A DNA stretch of 64,000 bases. Source: Acidobacteriota bacterium. Lineage in GTDB: Bacteria > Acidobacteriota > Blastocatellia > Pyrinomonadales > Pyrinomonadaceae. The stretch spans positions 124,001 to 188,000 of the forward strand of contig JAHBSL010000003.1 of the NCBI GenBank assembly GCA_019639135.1, given 5' to 3'. This document shows, piece by piece, positions 25,675 through 34,546 of this stretch (its first letter is position 1; the number at the start of each line of letters is the position of its first letter). The translations under genes and the position numbers were made by a program. The notes under the pieces are model-generated. The model did no database searches. It was not told the DNA's origin and worked only from the letters and a program-made list of their open reading frames with translations.

Positions 25675-26390
25675 TTCATGTCGCCGAAACGGTGCTGAAT
25701 GATCGCGGTTAGTGCGATGGCCGCCGTTTCAGCACGAAGGATCCTGCCGCCGAGTGTTACCACGTCGGCTTTTCTTTTTTCTGCGAACTCCAGTTCTGTA
25801 TCAGACCAGCCGCCCTTTGGCCCGTAGATCAGCATCAATGGAACACCCGGCGGGATGTCCTCGATCCGCGATCCGCCGCGCTCGCTGAACAGGATCACGC
25901 GGCCGTCCCGGTTTCGGTCAAATACATCCCCAAATGCGATCGGTTCCTCAACGCCCATGAGAACTGCCCGGCCGCATTGTTTTGCCGCTTCAAATGCGAT
26001 CCTTCTCCAGCGTTCGAGCCTTCGGGTCGCGACCGACGCCTTGACCTCCGTGCGATCGGTAATAAGCGGGATGAGGCTCCGCACTCCAAGTTCAACCGCT
26101 TTTTCCACCGCCAGATCGTATTTCTCGGCGGGCGTTACGGCCGCGGCGATGGTCAGGTCAAGCCCGGACTCGGGGGCCGTCGGTTCGACATCGGAGAGCA
26201 CCTGAAGCACGGCCTCGTGTTTAGTGACCGATCGGATCTCTACGGCGAACTCACGTCCTTCGCCATCGAAGATGTTGGCCCGATCGCCGGCCTTCAGCCG
26301 CAAGACGTCGCGGAGGTGATGCGTTTCACCGGCATCAAGCCGTGCATGGTCTTTCTCAAAATTTTGCGGTGGACAGTAGAAACGGTGCAT
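25671..26390 (-). CDS. rsmE: 16S rRNA (uracil1498-N3)-methyltransferase RsmE
   Basis: The start is at ATG 26390 because homologues begin MHRFY. The 239-residue protein has an N-terminal PUA-like part (THHLRDVLRLKAGD) and a SPOUT methyltransferase core. The core contains AVTPAEKYDLAVEKAVELGV, EAAKQCGRA and LIYGPKGGWSDTE; the C-terminal TLGGRILRAETAAIALTAI forms the SAM knot. It methylates U1498 of 16S rRNA. It follows the gene upstream by two bases. Confidence 0.95.
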   Translation of the reverse strand: MHRFYCPPQNFEKDHARLDAGETHHLRDVLRLKAGDRANIFDGEGREFAVEIRSVTKHEAVLQVLSDVEPTAPESGLDLTIAAAVTPAEKYDLAVEKAVELGVRSLIPLITDRTEVKASVATRRLERWRRIAFEAAKQCGRAVLMGVEEPIAFGDVFDRNRDGRVILFSERGGSRIEDIPPGVPLMLIYGPKGGWSDTELEFAEKRKADVVTLGGRILRAETAAIALTAIIQHRFGDMN

Positions 26391-26392
26391 CG

Positions 26393-26959
26393 CTATTGGT
26401 CTTTCGCGGTCAGGAAGTTCTCGGCGTATTTGGCCGAAGCCTGCCGCATATCGATCCAAGCCTCAAAGACTTCGGGCGAGCCGAGCCATATCGTCAGCCA
26501 CTCGGCGATCTCCTTTCGTACAAGTTCCGGTAAGGGGCGAAGGCGGGTACCTGTTGAGCTCATCAGATCATCCTTTTCCTCGATAGCAAACTGGCGAAGC
26601 AGGCGAAGTCCTTCGCGGTCGTTCTGGGCGGAGAATTTACGCCGGAGATTCTCCATCCTCCGTAGCGACGAGCGGGACGGTTCAAGGCCCGTAAAATCAA
26701 ATAGGTTGCGGAATTCCGCAGCGTACGGCCGGTTTTCTTCCCGTTCGACGTGGAGTTCCATCAGCTCCGAGTGGCGAAGCTCGGCCCCCTCATCGGCAAG
26801 CAGACGGGCAATGGACATTACCGGGTCGACCGCTTGCGGGCCGAAACGCTCGCGGACGGCAGTTTCAATTGCCTCGATCTCGATCCGGCCGACGCTTTCG
26901 CAATCCAGGCGTTCCCAAACGTCGATGATCAGGTCGGTCTTGTTTCGAACCGTTTCCAT
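26393..26959 (-). CDS. Conserved hypothetical helical protein
   Basis: The 188 residues are highly charged and predicted helical. They start METVRNKTDLIIDVWERLDC. A middle part reads FRNLFDFTGLEPSRSSLRRM, and the end includes SPEVFEAWIDMRQASAKY. No signal peptide, membrane segment or known motif. It sits between rfaE2 (19 bases upstream) and rsmE (2 bases downstream), so it belongs to a heptose/rsmE operon. Function unknown. Confidence 0.72.
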   Translation of the reverse strand: METVRNKTDLIIDVWERLDCESVGRIEIEAIETAVRERFGPQAVDPVMSIARLLADEGAELRHSELMELHVEREENRPYAAEFRNLFDFTGLEPSRSSLRRMENLRRKFSAQNDREGLRLLRQFAIEEKDDLMSSTGTRLRPLPELVRKEIAEWLTIWLGSPEVFEAWIDMRQASAKYAENFLTAKDQ

Positions 26960-26977
26960 CTATTGGGATCTTCCGTC

Positions 26978-27454
26978 CTATCTGGTAAGTTCGCCGATCA
27001 TCTCCGACGAGGAATGATCCTTCGGATCGCCGACGATCGCAACTCGGCCGCCGATCGAAAGAACTACATCACGCTCTGGAACATTTTCCTCAGTATAGTC
27101 GGTCCCTTTCGTGTGAATGTTGGGCCGGATCGCGAGGATCAGTTCTGTAACGGTCGGCTCGTCAAAGATCGTCACGGCATCGACGGACCGAAGCGATGCG
27201 ATCAGTTCCGCACGTTCTTCAGCGGGCACGGCCGGGCGGCCCGGGCCTTTCAGCTTCGCTACTTGTCGGTCGCTGTTGATGCCTACCACAAGCACGTCAC
27301 CAAGCTCCTTTGCCGCTGCAAGATACCGCACGTGACCTACATGGAGCAGATCGAAGCAGCCATTGGCAAGCACGACGCTCTCGCCCGCGGCCCGTCGCTC
27401 AGCAGCGAAACGTGCTATCTCATCGCGATCGAGGATCGGTCCGGCGGTATTCAT
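26978..27454 (-). CDS. rfaE2: Heptose 1-phosphate adenylyltransferase (RfaE domain II)
   Basis: A 158-residue nucleotidyltransferase. It has NGCFDLLHVGHVRYLAAAK (the HxGH site), VVGINSDRQVAKLKG and PNIHTKGTDYTEENVPE. It transfers AMP to D-glycero-beta-D-manno-heptose 1-phosphate to make ADP-heptose for LPS core. The ATG overlaps the stop of the kinase gene by four bases, so the usual bifunctional HldE is split here into two coupled genes. Confidence 0.93.
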   Translation of the reverse strand: MNTAGPILDRDEIARFAAERRAAGESVVLANGCFDLLHVGHVRYLAAAKELGDVLVVGINSDRQVAKLKGPGRPAVPAEERAELIASLRSVDAVTIFDEPTVTELILAIRPNIHTKGTDYTEENVPERDVVLSIGGRVAIVGDPKDHSSSEMIGELTR

Positions 27455-28467
27455 AATGCTTCGTCAGCTGCGGCAGAAACCCTCGGAGCCGCCGAAGCTA
27501 GCGATTCCGATAGCTCTTCGAGTGACACAGTGGCCGTCCCGCGTTTCATTACCACGATACCACCTGCGTGATTCGCGATCTCGGCCGCCCGGTGAAAGTC
27601 GAGTCCGGCGGCGAGAGCCATCGTAAAGACGGCTATAACGGTATCTCCGGCGCCGGTCACGTCAACGGGTTCGGCCGAGCCGACGACCGGAATTTGTGTC
27701 ACCGGCTGGCGTTCTTCGGAAAGCAACATTCCATTACCGCCGCGGGTGATAAGCAATGCGCGGCACTCAAGCAGCCTGCGAATCTCTTCGGCGGCTTCAG
27801 GCTCAAAACAACAGCCGATGATCGCCTCGGCCTCCTCGAGGTTCGGTGTTGCGGCCGTTGCACCCCGAAACTCAGCCAGCCGATACCGGGAATCGACGAC
27901 GATCGGGACATCTCGTTCGCGGGCAACGGAGAGAAGCTCGGCAAACAGATCGACATCGACAGCACCATAACCGTAATCAGAGATGATGATCGCGTCCGAT
28001 TCGGCGGCTGCTGAAACCGCAAGCCGGCGAAGGTTCTCACGATCGTCCTTGCCAAGCCCATGCCGGTTCTCATGGTCAATTCGGAGCACCTGCTGCCGCG
28101 ATGAAGTGCTTCGGCCGGCGAGGACCCGGGTTTTGGTCGTTGTGCTATAGCGTGACGAAGCGAGGATCGACCTCGTCTCGGCACCGAGAGCCGCAAGCTC
28201 GGCGGTCAGTTCTTCGCCCGAAGCATCTTTACCGACGATGCCGACCGCTAACGAAGCGCCGCCAAGCGACGCGATATTCGCAGCGGCATTTGCGGCACCG
28301 CCAGGGAAAGTTTCCGTCTGGTCGTGTTTTACGATCAAAACGGGGGCTTCTCTTGAAACCCGGTCGATCGTTCCGCGAAGATATCGGTCTGCAACGAGGT
28401 CGCCCACGACCGCGACCCGCAGTCCGGCAAATCTTGCGGCAATGTCTGTCTCCTGTCTGACCATCAT
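27451..28467 (-). CDS. rfaE1: Heptose 7-phosphate kinase (RfaE domain I)
   Basis: The 338-residue PfkB-family kinase begins VAVVGDLVADRYLRGTIDRV with VSREAPVLIVKHDQTETFPG, typical of HldE-N. The catalytic and anion-hole motif is DVTGAGDTVIA near residue 270; PGGAANAAANIASLGG is the sugar-binding loop. It phosphorylates heptose 7-phosphate at C1. It is coupled by a four-base overlap to rfaE2, supporting a diderm with LPS heptose. Confidence 0.93.
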   Translation of the reverse strand: MMVRQETDIAARFAGLRVAVVGDLVADRYLRGTIDRVSREAPVLIVKHDQTETFPGGAANAAANIASLGGASLAVGIVGKDASGEELTAELAALGAETRSILASSRYSTTTKTRVLAGRSTSSRQQVLRIDHENRHGLGKDDRENLRRLAVSAAAESDAIIISDYGYGAVDVDLFAELLSVARERDVPIVVDSRYRLAEFRGATAATPNLEEAEAIIGCCFEPEAAEEIRRLLECRALLITRGGNGMLLSEERQPVTQIPVVGSAEPVDVTGAGDTVIAVFTMALAAGLDFHRAAEIANHAGGIVVMKRGTATVSLEELSESLASAAPRVSAAADEAL

Positions 28468-28493
28468 TCAGTAATCAAAATACTACCGCAAAA

Positions 28494-28535
28494 GGAGGAA
28501 AAACAAAGAGCCGGGCACCAAAAGGAACCCGGCTC
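28494..28535 (-). terminator. Rho-independent terminator after the FG-GAP protein gene
   Basis: On the minus strand GAGCCGGG and CCCGGCTC (28508-28535) form an 8-bp stem with a 12-base loop. TTTGTTTTTCCTCC follows. Confidence 0.8.
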
Positions 28536-28559
28536 GAGTGTTTAAAGGTTGTCGATGAT

Positions 28560-29522
28560 CTAGTGCGTGTCGTAGCTCGCAACCGGAAAATCGTTGGGCG
28601 AACCCCACTGATTTACAGTGAGTGAAAGGTTGGAACTATTTAGCACGAAGAACTGGCCGGTGGTATTTCTCCAAACTGCGATATCCGTCTTGCCGTCGCC
28701 GTCATAGTCACCCTGGACCAATAGGTCGGAACCTGTCAGGCCGAAGGAATAGGCGTTGAAGCCGCCATCCGAACTCCTGCGAATGTACCAAACCAGATTG
28801 GCATCAGGAGTTGAGCCCTCGCGGACGACCGCATAGTCTGTCTTTCCGTCGCCGTCGTAGTCACCGGGAACTACAAGATCGTTGCTGATGCCCCACGGAA
28901 TGATCTCAACACCGCCGTTGCTCAAAGCGGCATAGAAGGTCGCCTGCGAGGTCGGTGTCGATCCGGGCCGCTGTACAGCGAAATCGAACTTCCCGTCGCC
29001 ATCATAGTCGCCGGGGGCGGTGAAGTCGGTCGAAAGGCCAAACTGGAATGCCGTGAAGCCCTGATCGGATGACCGGTAAACGTACCAGACCATGTTGCCA
29101 TTCGTTCGGCGAACGACCGCTACGTCCGTTTTGCCGTCTCCGTCGTAATCACGAGCGACCGGCTCGTCACCGCTGATGCCAAAGGTTATCGCGTTAAAGG
29201 TACTGTTTGAACTATTGAGCCAGTACCAGACACCGGTGGTATCACGCCAAACGGCAATATCGCCGCGGCCGTCACCGTCAAAATCGCCCGGCGTAACAAA
29301 ATCTTCATTTGCGAGGCCGAAAGTTTGGATAGAGAAGCCGCCGTTGCTCAGCAATGAATACCAAGCGTTGTTGCTCGGCCGGAAGACCGTGTAGTCCGCT
29401 TTTGCGTCACCGTCCACGTCCATTGCTTTGCGGAGCGAGAGCTGAGCAAACGATGAAACAGACAAGGCGAAGATCGCCAGAGTCACGAACGCTAATCGTC
29501 CGGTGAAATGATTGTTTTTCAT
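28560..29522 (-). CDS. Secreted FG-GAP/VCBS-repeat protein (six repeats)
   Basis: The start is at ATG 29522 (MKNNHFTGRLAFVTLAIFAL, a signal peptide). 320 residues. Six calcium-loop units of the type YDGDGKTDVAVVR repeat about every 50 residues, each followed by a WYVLRSS-like strand pair and an FG motif. This is a beta-propeller seen in secreted or surface-attached proteins; the role may be adhesion or display. There is no catalytic domain or sorting signal. The single-repeat relic at 11365 is a fragment of a relative. Confidence 0.9.
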   Translation of the reverse strand: MKNNHFTGRLAFVTLAIFALSVSSFAQLSLRKAMDVDGDAKADYTVFRPSNNAWYSLLSNGGFSIQTFGLANEDFVTPGDFDGDGRGDIAVWRDTTGVWYWLNSSNSTFNAITFGISGDEPVARDYDGDGKTDVAVVRRTNGNMVWYVYRSSDQGFTAFQFGLSTDFTAPGDYDGDGKFDFAVQRPGSTPTSQATFYAALSNGGVEIIPWGISNDLVVPGDYDGDGKTDYAVVREGSTPDANLVWYIRRSSDGGFNAYSFGLTGSDLLVQGDYDGDGKTDIAVWRNTTGQFFVLNSSNLSLTVNQWGSPNDFPVASYDTH

Positions 29523-29723
29523 GATGAGTTCCAAAAAAAGACGCATGCCCGCTGGTTTCAAATGAGGAGCTCGTCCGAATCTCTAACTATACAGTCTTGC
29601 GAGTGGCCGTGGCAAGACAGAAATCTTGCTCCGTAAGACAATCAAACAGGCATTCTACCCTTATTTTCAAATAATTATGCCTTTTGACGCCTTGGCAGCC
29701 AAAATAGTTGGTCAAACCGGAAA

Positions 29724-31316
29724 CTATTTCGCACCAGAACGATCCTGAATGAGTTCGATAGTTTGCCCACCGATCTCAAACGTCGAACTGCGGCTGATCG
29801 AAGGATTAACACCGATAAAGACATCGACCACAGCAGAGCCAGATGTTTGATTCCGATCCAAGACGCGTATCCATCGGCTTCCTGGCTTTAAGGAGTAATC
29901 ACAGTTCGGTTGAGTTTTTATTGTGAACCTGATCAACCCGCCCTTGGTCGGGACATGTCTTGTTAGAGGGCCGACATCCGCGGTGCAACTAACCGGGTTT
30001 TGAAGAGCCGAAGCAGCGTTAAGCCGCCCCGAAGTTTTCACAAGGCTGGCCCAATCCGGCAGAACATCCACGTTATTCAAGATCGTCGCTTTTAGCGAAC
30101 TGGCGTCTAGGGATGGATGTTGGGCCGCAAGCAACGCCGCAACTCCGGCGACATGAGGAGCCGCCATAGAAGTTCCGCTCGAATTGCCGTAGCTCGTATT
30201 CGAGCCGTTGGTCGTGCTGTAGATCCCTGCACCAGGTGCGGCGATGTCAACCGAGACGATCCCAAAATTTGAAAAGCTTGCACGGGAATCGATGCTGGTC
30301 GAGGCAGCGACGTTGATAATGCTTGGCGAATCGTAGCTGCCCGGATAGAACGGCAGGTTATCCGTGTTGCGGTTGTTATTTCCAGCAGCAAAGACGTTGA
30401 GGAGGCCGGCATCGCCGAGAGCGTCAATGGCGTCCTTGGTCGCCTGATCGTATCCGCAGGCCTCAGCACACCCGCCGTAAGAATTATTGGTAACACGGAT
30501 ATTGTGCCCGGCGAGCTTCATCATCCGCACATAATTATAGGCGTTGACCAGCATCGCTGAGGTTGTGTCGTTGGCGGCCTGGCTGTAGATCTTGATCGGC
30601 ATTATGCGGACGTTCCAGTTGACGCCGACAATGCCGGTAGCATTATTTCCAACAGCGCCGATGGTGCCCGCGACGTGCGTTCCGTGGCCGTGTTGGTCGG
30701 TCGGGTCGCTATCCTCGAAGCGAAAATCCCATCCGTGGACATCGTCAATATAGCCGTTACCGTCATCATCGATGCCGTTGTTCGCAATCTCGCCGGGATT
30801 GACCCAAAGGTTCGCCGCGAGGTCCTCGTGGCCAAGCCGCATTCCGGTATCGATGACCGCGACGATCACCGTGCTCGACCCGGTCGTAATATCCCAGGCG
30901 GCCGGAGCCGAGATCTTCGGCAAGCCCCAAAGTCCGGCGTTCGAATATTGCGGGTCATTCGGAAGTGCGGTCAATTCGTAATAGAAGTTTGGTTGAGCAG
31001 CGATGACGGCAGGGAATTTCTTGTATTGAGCAACGGCAGATTCGACGCTCCGGTCGCCGGAAATTCGGATGCGCTGCCAACCCGTCTGGCCGAGCACTTC
31101 TAAAATGTTTGAGCCGAGGCGGTCGTGAACCGATGCGATCGCTTCACTCTCAAGCGAGGGATCGAACTTGACCAAAACCTCGTCCTTGACGAACCTATCG
31201 GAACGCGCGGGAGCCTGTGCCGTAATGCTAACGGCAAAGACGAGTAGAAATAGTTGTAAGACGAAAAACCCTTTTTTCAAGATTAGAAACCTCAAGGGCA
31301 ATGATAAACCACCCAT
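29724..31316 (-). CDS. Secreted subtilisin-like serine protease with C-terminal BACON-like domain
   Basis: This 530-residue protein has a signal peptide (about residues 1-33, ending SITAQAP). An I9-type prodomain segment (EVLVKFDPS to about 115) leads into an S8 catalytic domain with Asp156 (VIDTGMRLGHEDL), His211 (HGHGTHVAG) and Ser383 (GTSMAAPHVAG). NNGIDDDGNGYIDDVHGWDF is a common calcium-binding insertion. The last 80 residues (HVPTKGGLIRFTIKTQPNC … IELIQD) look like a BACON or Ig-like domain. It is an extracellular protease, quite unlike the cytosolic-type subtilase at 7102. Confidence 0.93.
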   Translation of the reverse strand: MGGLSLPLRFLILKKGFFVLQLFLLVFAVSITAQAPARSDRFVKDEVLVKFDPSLESEAIASVHDRLGSNILEVLGQTGWQRIRISGDRSVESAVAQYKKFPAVIAAQPNFYYELTALPNDPQYSNAGLWGLPKISAPAAWDITTGSSTVIVAVIDTGMRLGHEDLAANLWVNPGEIANNGIDDDGNGYIDDVHGWDFRFEDSDPTDQHGHGTHVAGTIGAVGNNATGIVGVNWNVRIMPIKIYSQAANDTTSAMLVNAYNYVRMMKLAGHNIRVTNNSYGGCAEACGYDQATKDAIDALGDAGLLNVFAAGNNNRNTDNLPFYPGSYDSPSIINVAASTSIDSRASFSNFGIVSVDIAAPGAGIYSTTNGSNTSYGNSSGTSMAAPHVAGVAALLAAQHPSLDASSLKATILNNVDVLPDWASLVKTSGRLNAASALQNPVSCTADVGPLTRHVPTKGGLIRFTIKTQPNCDYSLKPGSRWIRVLDRNQTSGSAVVDVFIGVNPSISRSSTFEIGGQTIELIQDRSGAK

Positions 31317-31391
31317 GTCCCGAAATTAAAGAAAAATCGGTGACCGGGTTGGCATTTAACGGAAATGAATCAATTTTGAAAGGTAAAATGA

Positions 31392-31468
31392 TGGGGCGGC
31401 TAGTGGGAATCGAACCCACGACATCCAGAACCACAATCTGGCGTTCTAACCCCTGAACTATAGCCGCC
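31392..31468 (-). tRNA. tRNA-His (GTG)
   Basis: The cloverleaf folds on the minus strand: acceptor GCGGCTA/TAGCCGC with the extra G(-1) opposite C73. The anticodon loop TTGTGGT is closed by CCAGA/TCTGG. The T loop is GTTCGATTC. CCA is encoded. Confidence 0.97.
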
Positions 31469-31480
31469 ACAAGTCAATTT

Positions 31481-31549
31481 CGGATCTTGGATTTGGGATC
31501 TTGGATCGGAGCGAACGAGGATCCGCAATCCGAGTTTCCAAATCCCAAA
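31481..31549. repeat. AATCCCA-type repeat block between two tRNA genes
   Basis: GGATCTTGGATTTGGGATCT-type units on the left and TTTCCAAATCCCAAATCG on the right form an imperfect inverted pair of the heptamer family. The left part touches tRNA-His, the right part tRNA-Arg. Confidence 0.75.
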
Positions 31550-31556
31550 TCGATCT

Positions 31557-31630
31557 CGCCCCCGGCAGGACTCGAACCTGCGACCCACAGCTTAGAAGGC
31601 TGTTGCTCTATCCGGCTGAGCTACGGGAGC
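31557..31630 (-). tRNA. tRNA-Arg (TCT)
   Basis: Acceptor GCTCCCG/CGGGGGC. Anticodon loop CTTCTAA (anticodon TCT) closed by ACAGC/GCTGT. T loop GGTTCGAGTCC. Discriminator G; CCA is not encoded. Confidence 0.96.
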
Positions 31631-31680
31631 ATATCAAACAGCAAACCGAAATCTTATCGGGTGCGGATGCAATAGTCAAA

Positions 31681-31752
31681 TTATTTCAGGATCAGGAAAA
31701 TGGCGTAGATCACTAGGCCGCCGATGATCGGATAAAGGGCGAGACCGACCAT
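31681..31752 (-). CDS. Possible 23-residue membrane peptide
   Basis: A frame of 23 codons gives MVGLALYPIIGGLVIYAIFL then ILK, a single hydrophobic helix with a charged end. A stop codon lies just before the ATG in frame, so it cannot be longer. No good Shine-Dalgarno. It resembles small transporter subunits such as KdpF only in size. It may be a chance ORF. Confidence 0.25.
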   Translation of the reverse strand: MVGLALYPIIGGLVIYAIFLILK

Positions 31753-31780
31753 CAGCTACGCTTCTCGGGTAAAATGTCCG

Positions 31781-32458
31781 CTAGGCAGCCGCACTCTTTC
31801 TTTCACGAATTACCGAGAGCATTTGTTCGAAAACTTCGTTCAGGTCTAGCTCGGAGGTGTCGATCACCTCGGCGCCTTCCGGTATCTGCAGCGGCGAATC
31901 ATCTCGCGAAACGTCTCGTTCGTCGCGTTCGTTTATCTCGGCGAGGGTTTGTTCGTATGTTGTCTCGCGACCTTTCGCTTTGTCTTCCTCAAATCGCCGG
32001 CGGGCTCGGGCTGCGGGTTCGGCAGTCAAAAAGAATTTGATGTCAGCATTCGGAAATACGACCGAGCCGATGTCGCGGCCCTCAAGAACACAGCCGTTAG
32101 GAGCCTTTCGGCCCATCTGTCGCTGAAGCTCGACCATGCGGCGGCGAACTGCGGAGTTTGTAGAAACACGTGAGGCCGCCTGAGCGACTTCGAGCGTTCG
32201 TATTTCAGCGGTGACGTTTGCTCCGTCGAGCGAGACCCTCTGGTTTTCGGCATTGCCCGTCAGCTCGATAGCGGATGACTTGATCAAATCCGCAACTCCG
32301 ACCTCATCCTCAAGGGGAATACCCGCCCGGAGGACCGCAAGTGCCCCGGCCCGGTACATCGCACCGGTATCGAGATACAAGAGGTCAAGCTCGCGGGCAA
32401 GCATTTTGCCAAGGGTCGATTTACCGGCGCCCGATGGGCCATCGATAGCGATTATCAT
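31781..32458 (-). CDS. cmk: Cytidylate kinase
   Basis: The 225-residue CMP/dCMP kinase begins IIAIDGPSGAGKSTLGKMLA (P-loop GPSGAGKS, residues 7-14). It has YLDTGAMYRAGAL for the nucleotide site and LEGRDIGSVVFPNADIKFFL. RRRFEEDKAKGRETTYEQTL is typical of the LID region. Normal length. It is a stand-alone gene here, without rpsA after it. Confidence 0.95.
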   Translation of the reverse strand: MIIAIDGPSGAGKSTLGKMLARELDLLYLDTGAMYRAGALAVLRAGIPLEDEVGVADLIKSSAIELTGNAENQRVSLDGANVTAEIRTLEVAQAASRVSTNSAVRRRMVELQRQMGRKAPNGCVLEGRDIGSVVFPNADIKFFLTAEPAARARRRFEEDKAKGRETTYEQTLAEINERDERDVSRDDSPLQIPEGAEVIDTSELDLNEVFEQMLSVIRERKSAAA

Positions 32459-32500
32459 CGAGATAATTCTACCGAAATCGCCGGGAATGTCATTTTGCGG

Positions 32501-33415
32501 TTAACGCTTGCGGAAAACCTGAACCGCTCGGTCGGGATAATCGGTAATTATACCGTCCAGATCGAACTTGCTCATACGCTCGAGATCGGCGGACTCATTG
32601 ACCGTCCAGGTCACAAGTTTCATACCCTTTTCACGGCAAAAGGCCACCAACTTCTCATTTACAAGCGAGAAATGCGGGCTGAGAGTATCCGGCACGAAGG
32701 TCAATCTTTCGAGCTTGAGAACGGGGTCTTCGGTTGGGCCGACGAGGAGGGCAAGCTGTTGGGTCGACGCCATCTTTTTCAATTCCTTTAGCGGCCTAAG
32801 ATCAAAGGACTGGATGATGACGCGCTTTTCCAGGCCGAATTTCTTGATATCAGCGAGAACGAGCCGGGCGAATTCATCCGGAGCCGGATGAAAAGTACCG
32901 TCGCCCTGCGGTGCCGATTTGATCTCGATGTTGTACCGTACCGGGGCAAGCTTCTTGTCATTTACAAATTTTTCGACCGCCTTGAAGAGGTCCGTCATGA
33001 GCGGCTTGCTCACCTTCATCGGCTTCTGATCGGGAAAGCCGACGTTGCCGATGCTGCCGACATCATACTTCGTAGTCTCGGCATAGGTCATCTTATAGAT
33101 GTTGTGCTCACGTTCCTTTTCTTTCTCGATCCGCTCGCCGTTAGGAGCGGTCGAGATCAAATGCGAGAACCACGGCTCGTGCGAGACGAGCACTTTCTTG
33201 TCCTTCGTAACGACAACGTCGAGCTCGAGCGTATCCGCACCTTGCTCCAGCGCTAGTGTGAACGACGGTATCGTGTTCTCCGGCAAGTAACCACGAGCCC
33301 CGCGATGGCCTTCGATCGAGACGAACTTTGCTTTGGGCAATTCTGCGTTCATCTGCGGGAACGAGCCGGTCGCGAAGCTAACGAGAACAAGAACAAAGAG
33401 GAACGATCGCGGCAT
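32501..33415 (-). CDS. Glycerophosphodiester phosphodiesterase, secreted
   Basis: The start is at ATG 33415 (MPRSFLFVLVLVSFATGSFP, signal peptide); the longer upstream frame is not coding-like. The 304-residue GDPD TIM barrel has GHRGARGYLPENTIPSFTLA (catalytic His/Arg and Glu) and GADTLELDVVVTKDKKVLVS. HEPW comes early; WTVNESADL and DGIITDYPD close the barrel. It hydrolyses glycerophosphodiesters to glycerol 3-phosphate in the periplasm. Confidence 0.93.
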   Translation of the reverse strand: MPRSFLFVLVLVSFATGSFPQMNAELPKAKFVSIEGHRGARGYLPENTIPSFTLALEQGADTLELDVVVTKDKKVLVSHEPWFSHLISTAPNGERIEKEKEREHNIYKMTYAETTKYDVGSIGNVGFPDQKPMKVSKPLMTDLFKAVEKFVNDKKLAPVRYNIEIKSAPQGDGTFHPAPDEFARLVLADIKKFGLEKRVIIQSFDLRPLKELKKMASTQQLALLVGPTEDPVLKLERLTFVPDTLSPHFSLVNEKLVAFCREKGMKLVTWTVNESADLERMSKFDLDGIITDYPDRAVQVFRKR

Positions 33416-33462
33416 ACGAAGATCATTACATTGCGAGCTTAACTCAAAGTTACAGACAGAGA

Positions 33463-34497
33463 TCACGATGCAAGGACAGCCGTCATTGCGGCAAGGGTCA
33501 AATCGATCTCTGCCGCAGACACATCGCAATGCGTCACCATCCTTATCGTGTTGCCGAAGCCGATGGCGAGAATGCCGTTGTCCTTGAGACGGGAACAGAT
33601 CTCCGCTGAGCTCAATCCGGTCGCGGCGATGTCGAAGATGACGATGTTCGTGACCACGCGCTCTACGTCTATCGCAATGCCGGGAATTCCCGCTAATCCC
33701 TCCGCCAGTCGACGTGCATTTCGGTGGTCTTCGTGCAGGCGTTTTGGCGACTCTTCGAGCGCGATCAGCCCGGCGGCGGCAAGTATGCCCGCCTGGCGCA
33801 TTCCGCCGCCGAAACGTTTGCGCCAAACGCGGGCTTCCTTGATAAAATCCGCCGAACCAACGAGCATCGAGCCGACCGGAGCTCCGAGTCCTTTCGAAAG
33901 ACAGAACTGGACCGAATCGCAGTGGCGGGCGAGATCGGCGACCGAGGTTTCAAGTGCCGCTGCGGCGTTAAAGATCCTCGCCCCATCCATGTGGACCGGC
34001 AGGCCGAGTGCGTGCGCTTTCTCACAGATCTCGGCGCAATGCTCGGCGGTCATCACGCTGCCACCGGCGAAATTATGCGTATTTTCAAGACAGATAAGCC
34101 CGGTCGGGCACGAATAGTAGGGCTGGTCGATATGGAGTGAACCGGCGATCTCTTCCCATGTCAGATGGCCGCTGCCGTCGTGGCTTTTTACAGTCCGCAT
34201 CATGACACCCGAGGCTATCGCGGGCGTGCCCATCTCGTAATTGTAGATGTGGCCGCGTTCTTCGATGATGACCTCGTCGCCGGGCCGGGTATGGAGCTTG
34301 ACCGCGATCTGGTTGCCCATCGAACCGGTCGGCACAAAAAGAGCCGACTCTTTTTCGAAGATCTCAGCCGCGCGTTCCTGCAGGCGATTAACCGTCGGGT
34401 CTTCGCCGTAAACGTCATCGCCGACCTCGGCCGCCGCCATCGCCCGCCGCATCGCGTCCGTCGGCTTTGTTACCGTATCGCTTCGTAGATCAATCAT
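33463..34497 (-). CDS. ltaE: Low-specificity L-threonine aldolase
   Basis: The 344-residue PLP enzyme begins [20 protein letters not shown] and has [16 protein letters not shown], both family signatures. The PLP lysine is Lys202 in [23 protein letters not shown] is the cofactor Asp/Arg site. It cleaves L-threonine or allo-threonine to glycine and acetaldehyde. It follows the GDPD gene's start region by about 50 bases on the same strand. Confidence 0.95.
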   Translation of the reverse strand: MIDLRSDTVTKPTDAMRRAMAAAEVGDDVYGEDPTVNRLQERAAEIFEKESALFVPTGSMGNQIAVKLHTRPGDEVIIEERGHIYNYEMGTPAIASGVMMRTVKSHDGSGHLTWEEIAGSLHIDQPYYSCPTGLICLENTHNFAGGSVMTAEHCAEICEKAHALGLPVHMDGARIFNAAAALETSVADLARHCDSVQFCLSKGLGAPVGSMLVGSADFIKEARVWRKRFGGGMRQAGILAAAGLIALEESPKRLHEDHRNARRLAEGLAGIPGIAIDVERVVTNIVIFDIAATGLSSAEICSRLKDNGILAIGFGNTIRMVTHCDVSAAEIDLTLAAMTAVLAS

Positions 34498-34546
34498 CTT
34501 GGGTTTTGAGATCGCTGAGTATACAAGACTGACGCAATCGGTCCAG

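Noticed and set aside
29724..31316. Relation of the secreted subtilase to the 7102 subtilase cassette
   Set aside because: The two share only the catalytic domain. The second has a signal peptide and BACON-like end and none of the Cys repeats.
33416..33826. N-terminal extension of the glycerophosphodiesterase
   Set aside because: It overlaps the threonine aldolase gene in another frame and would hide the clear signal peptide starting at 33415.
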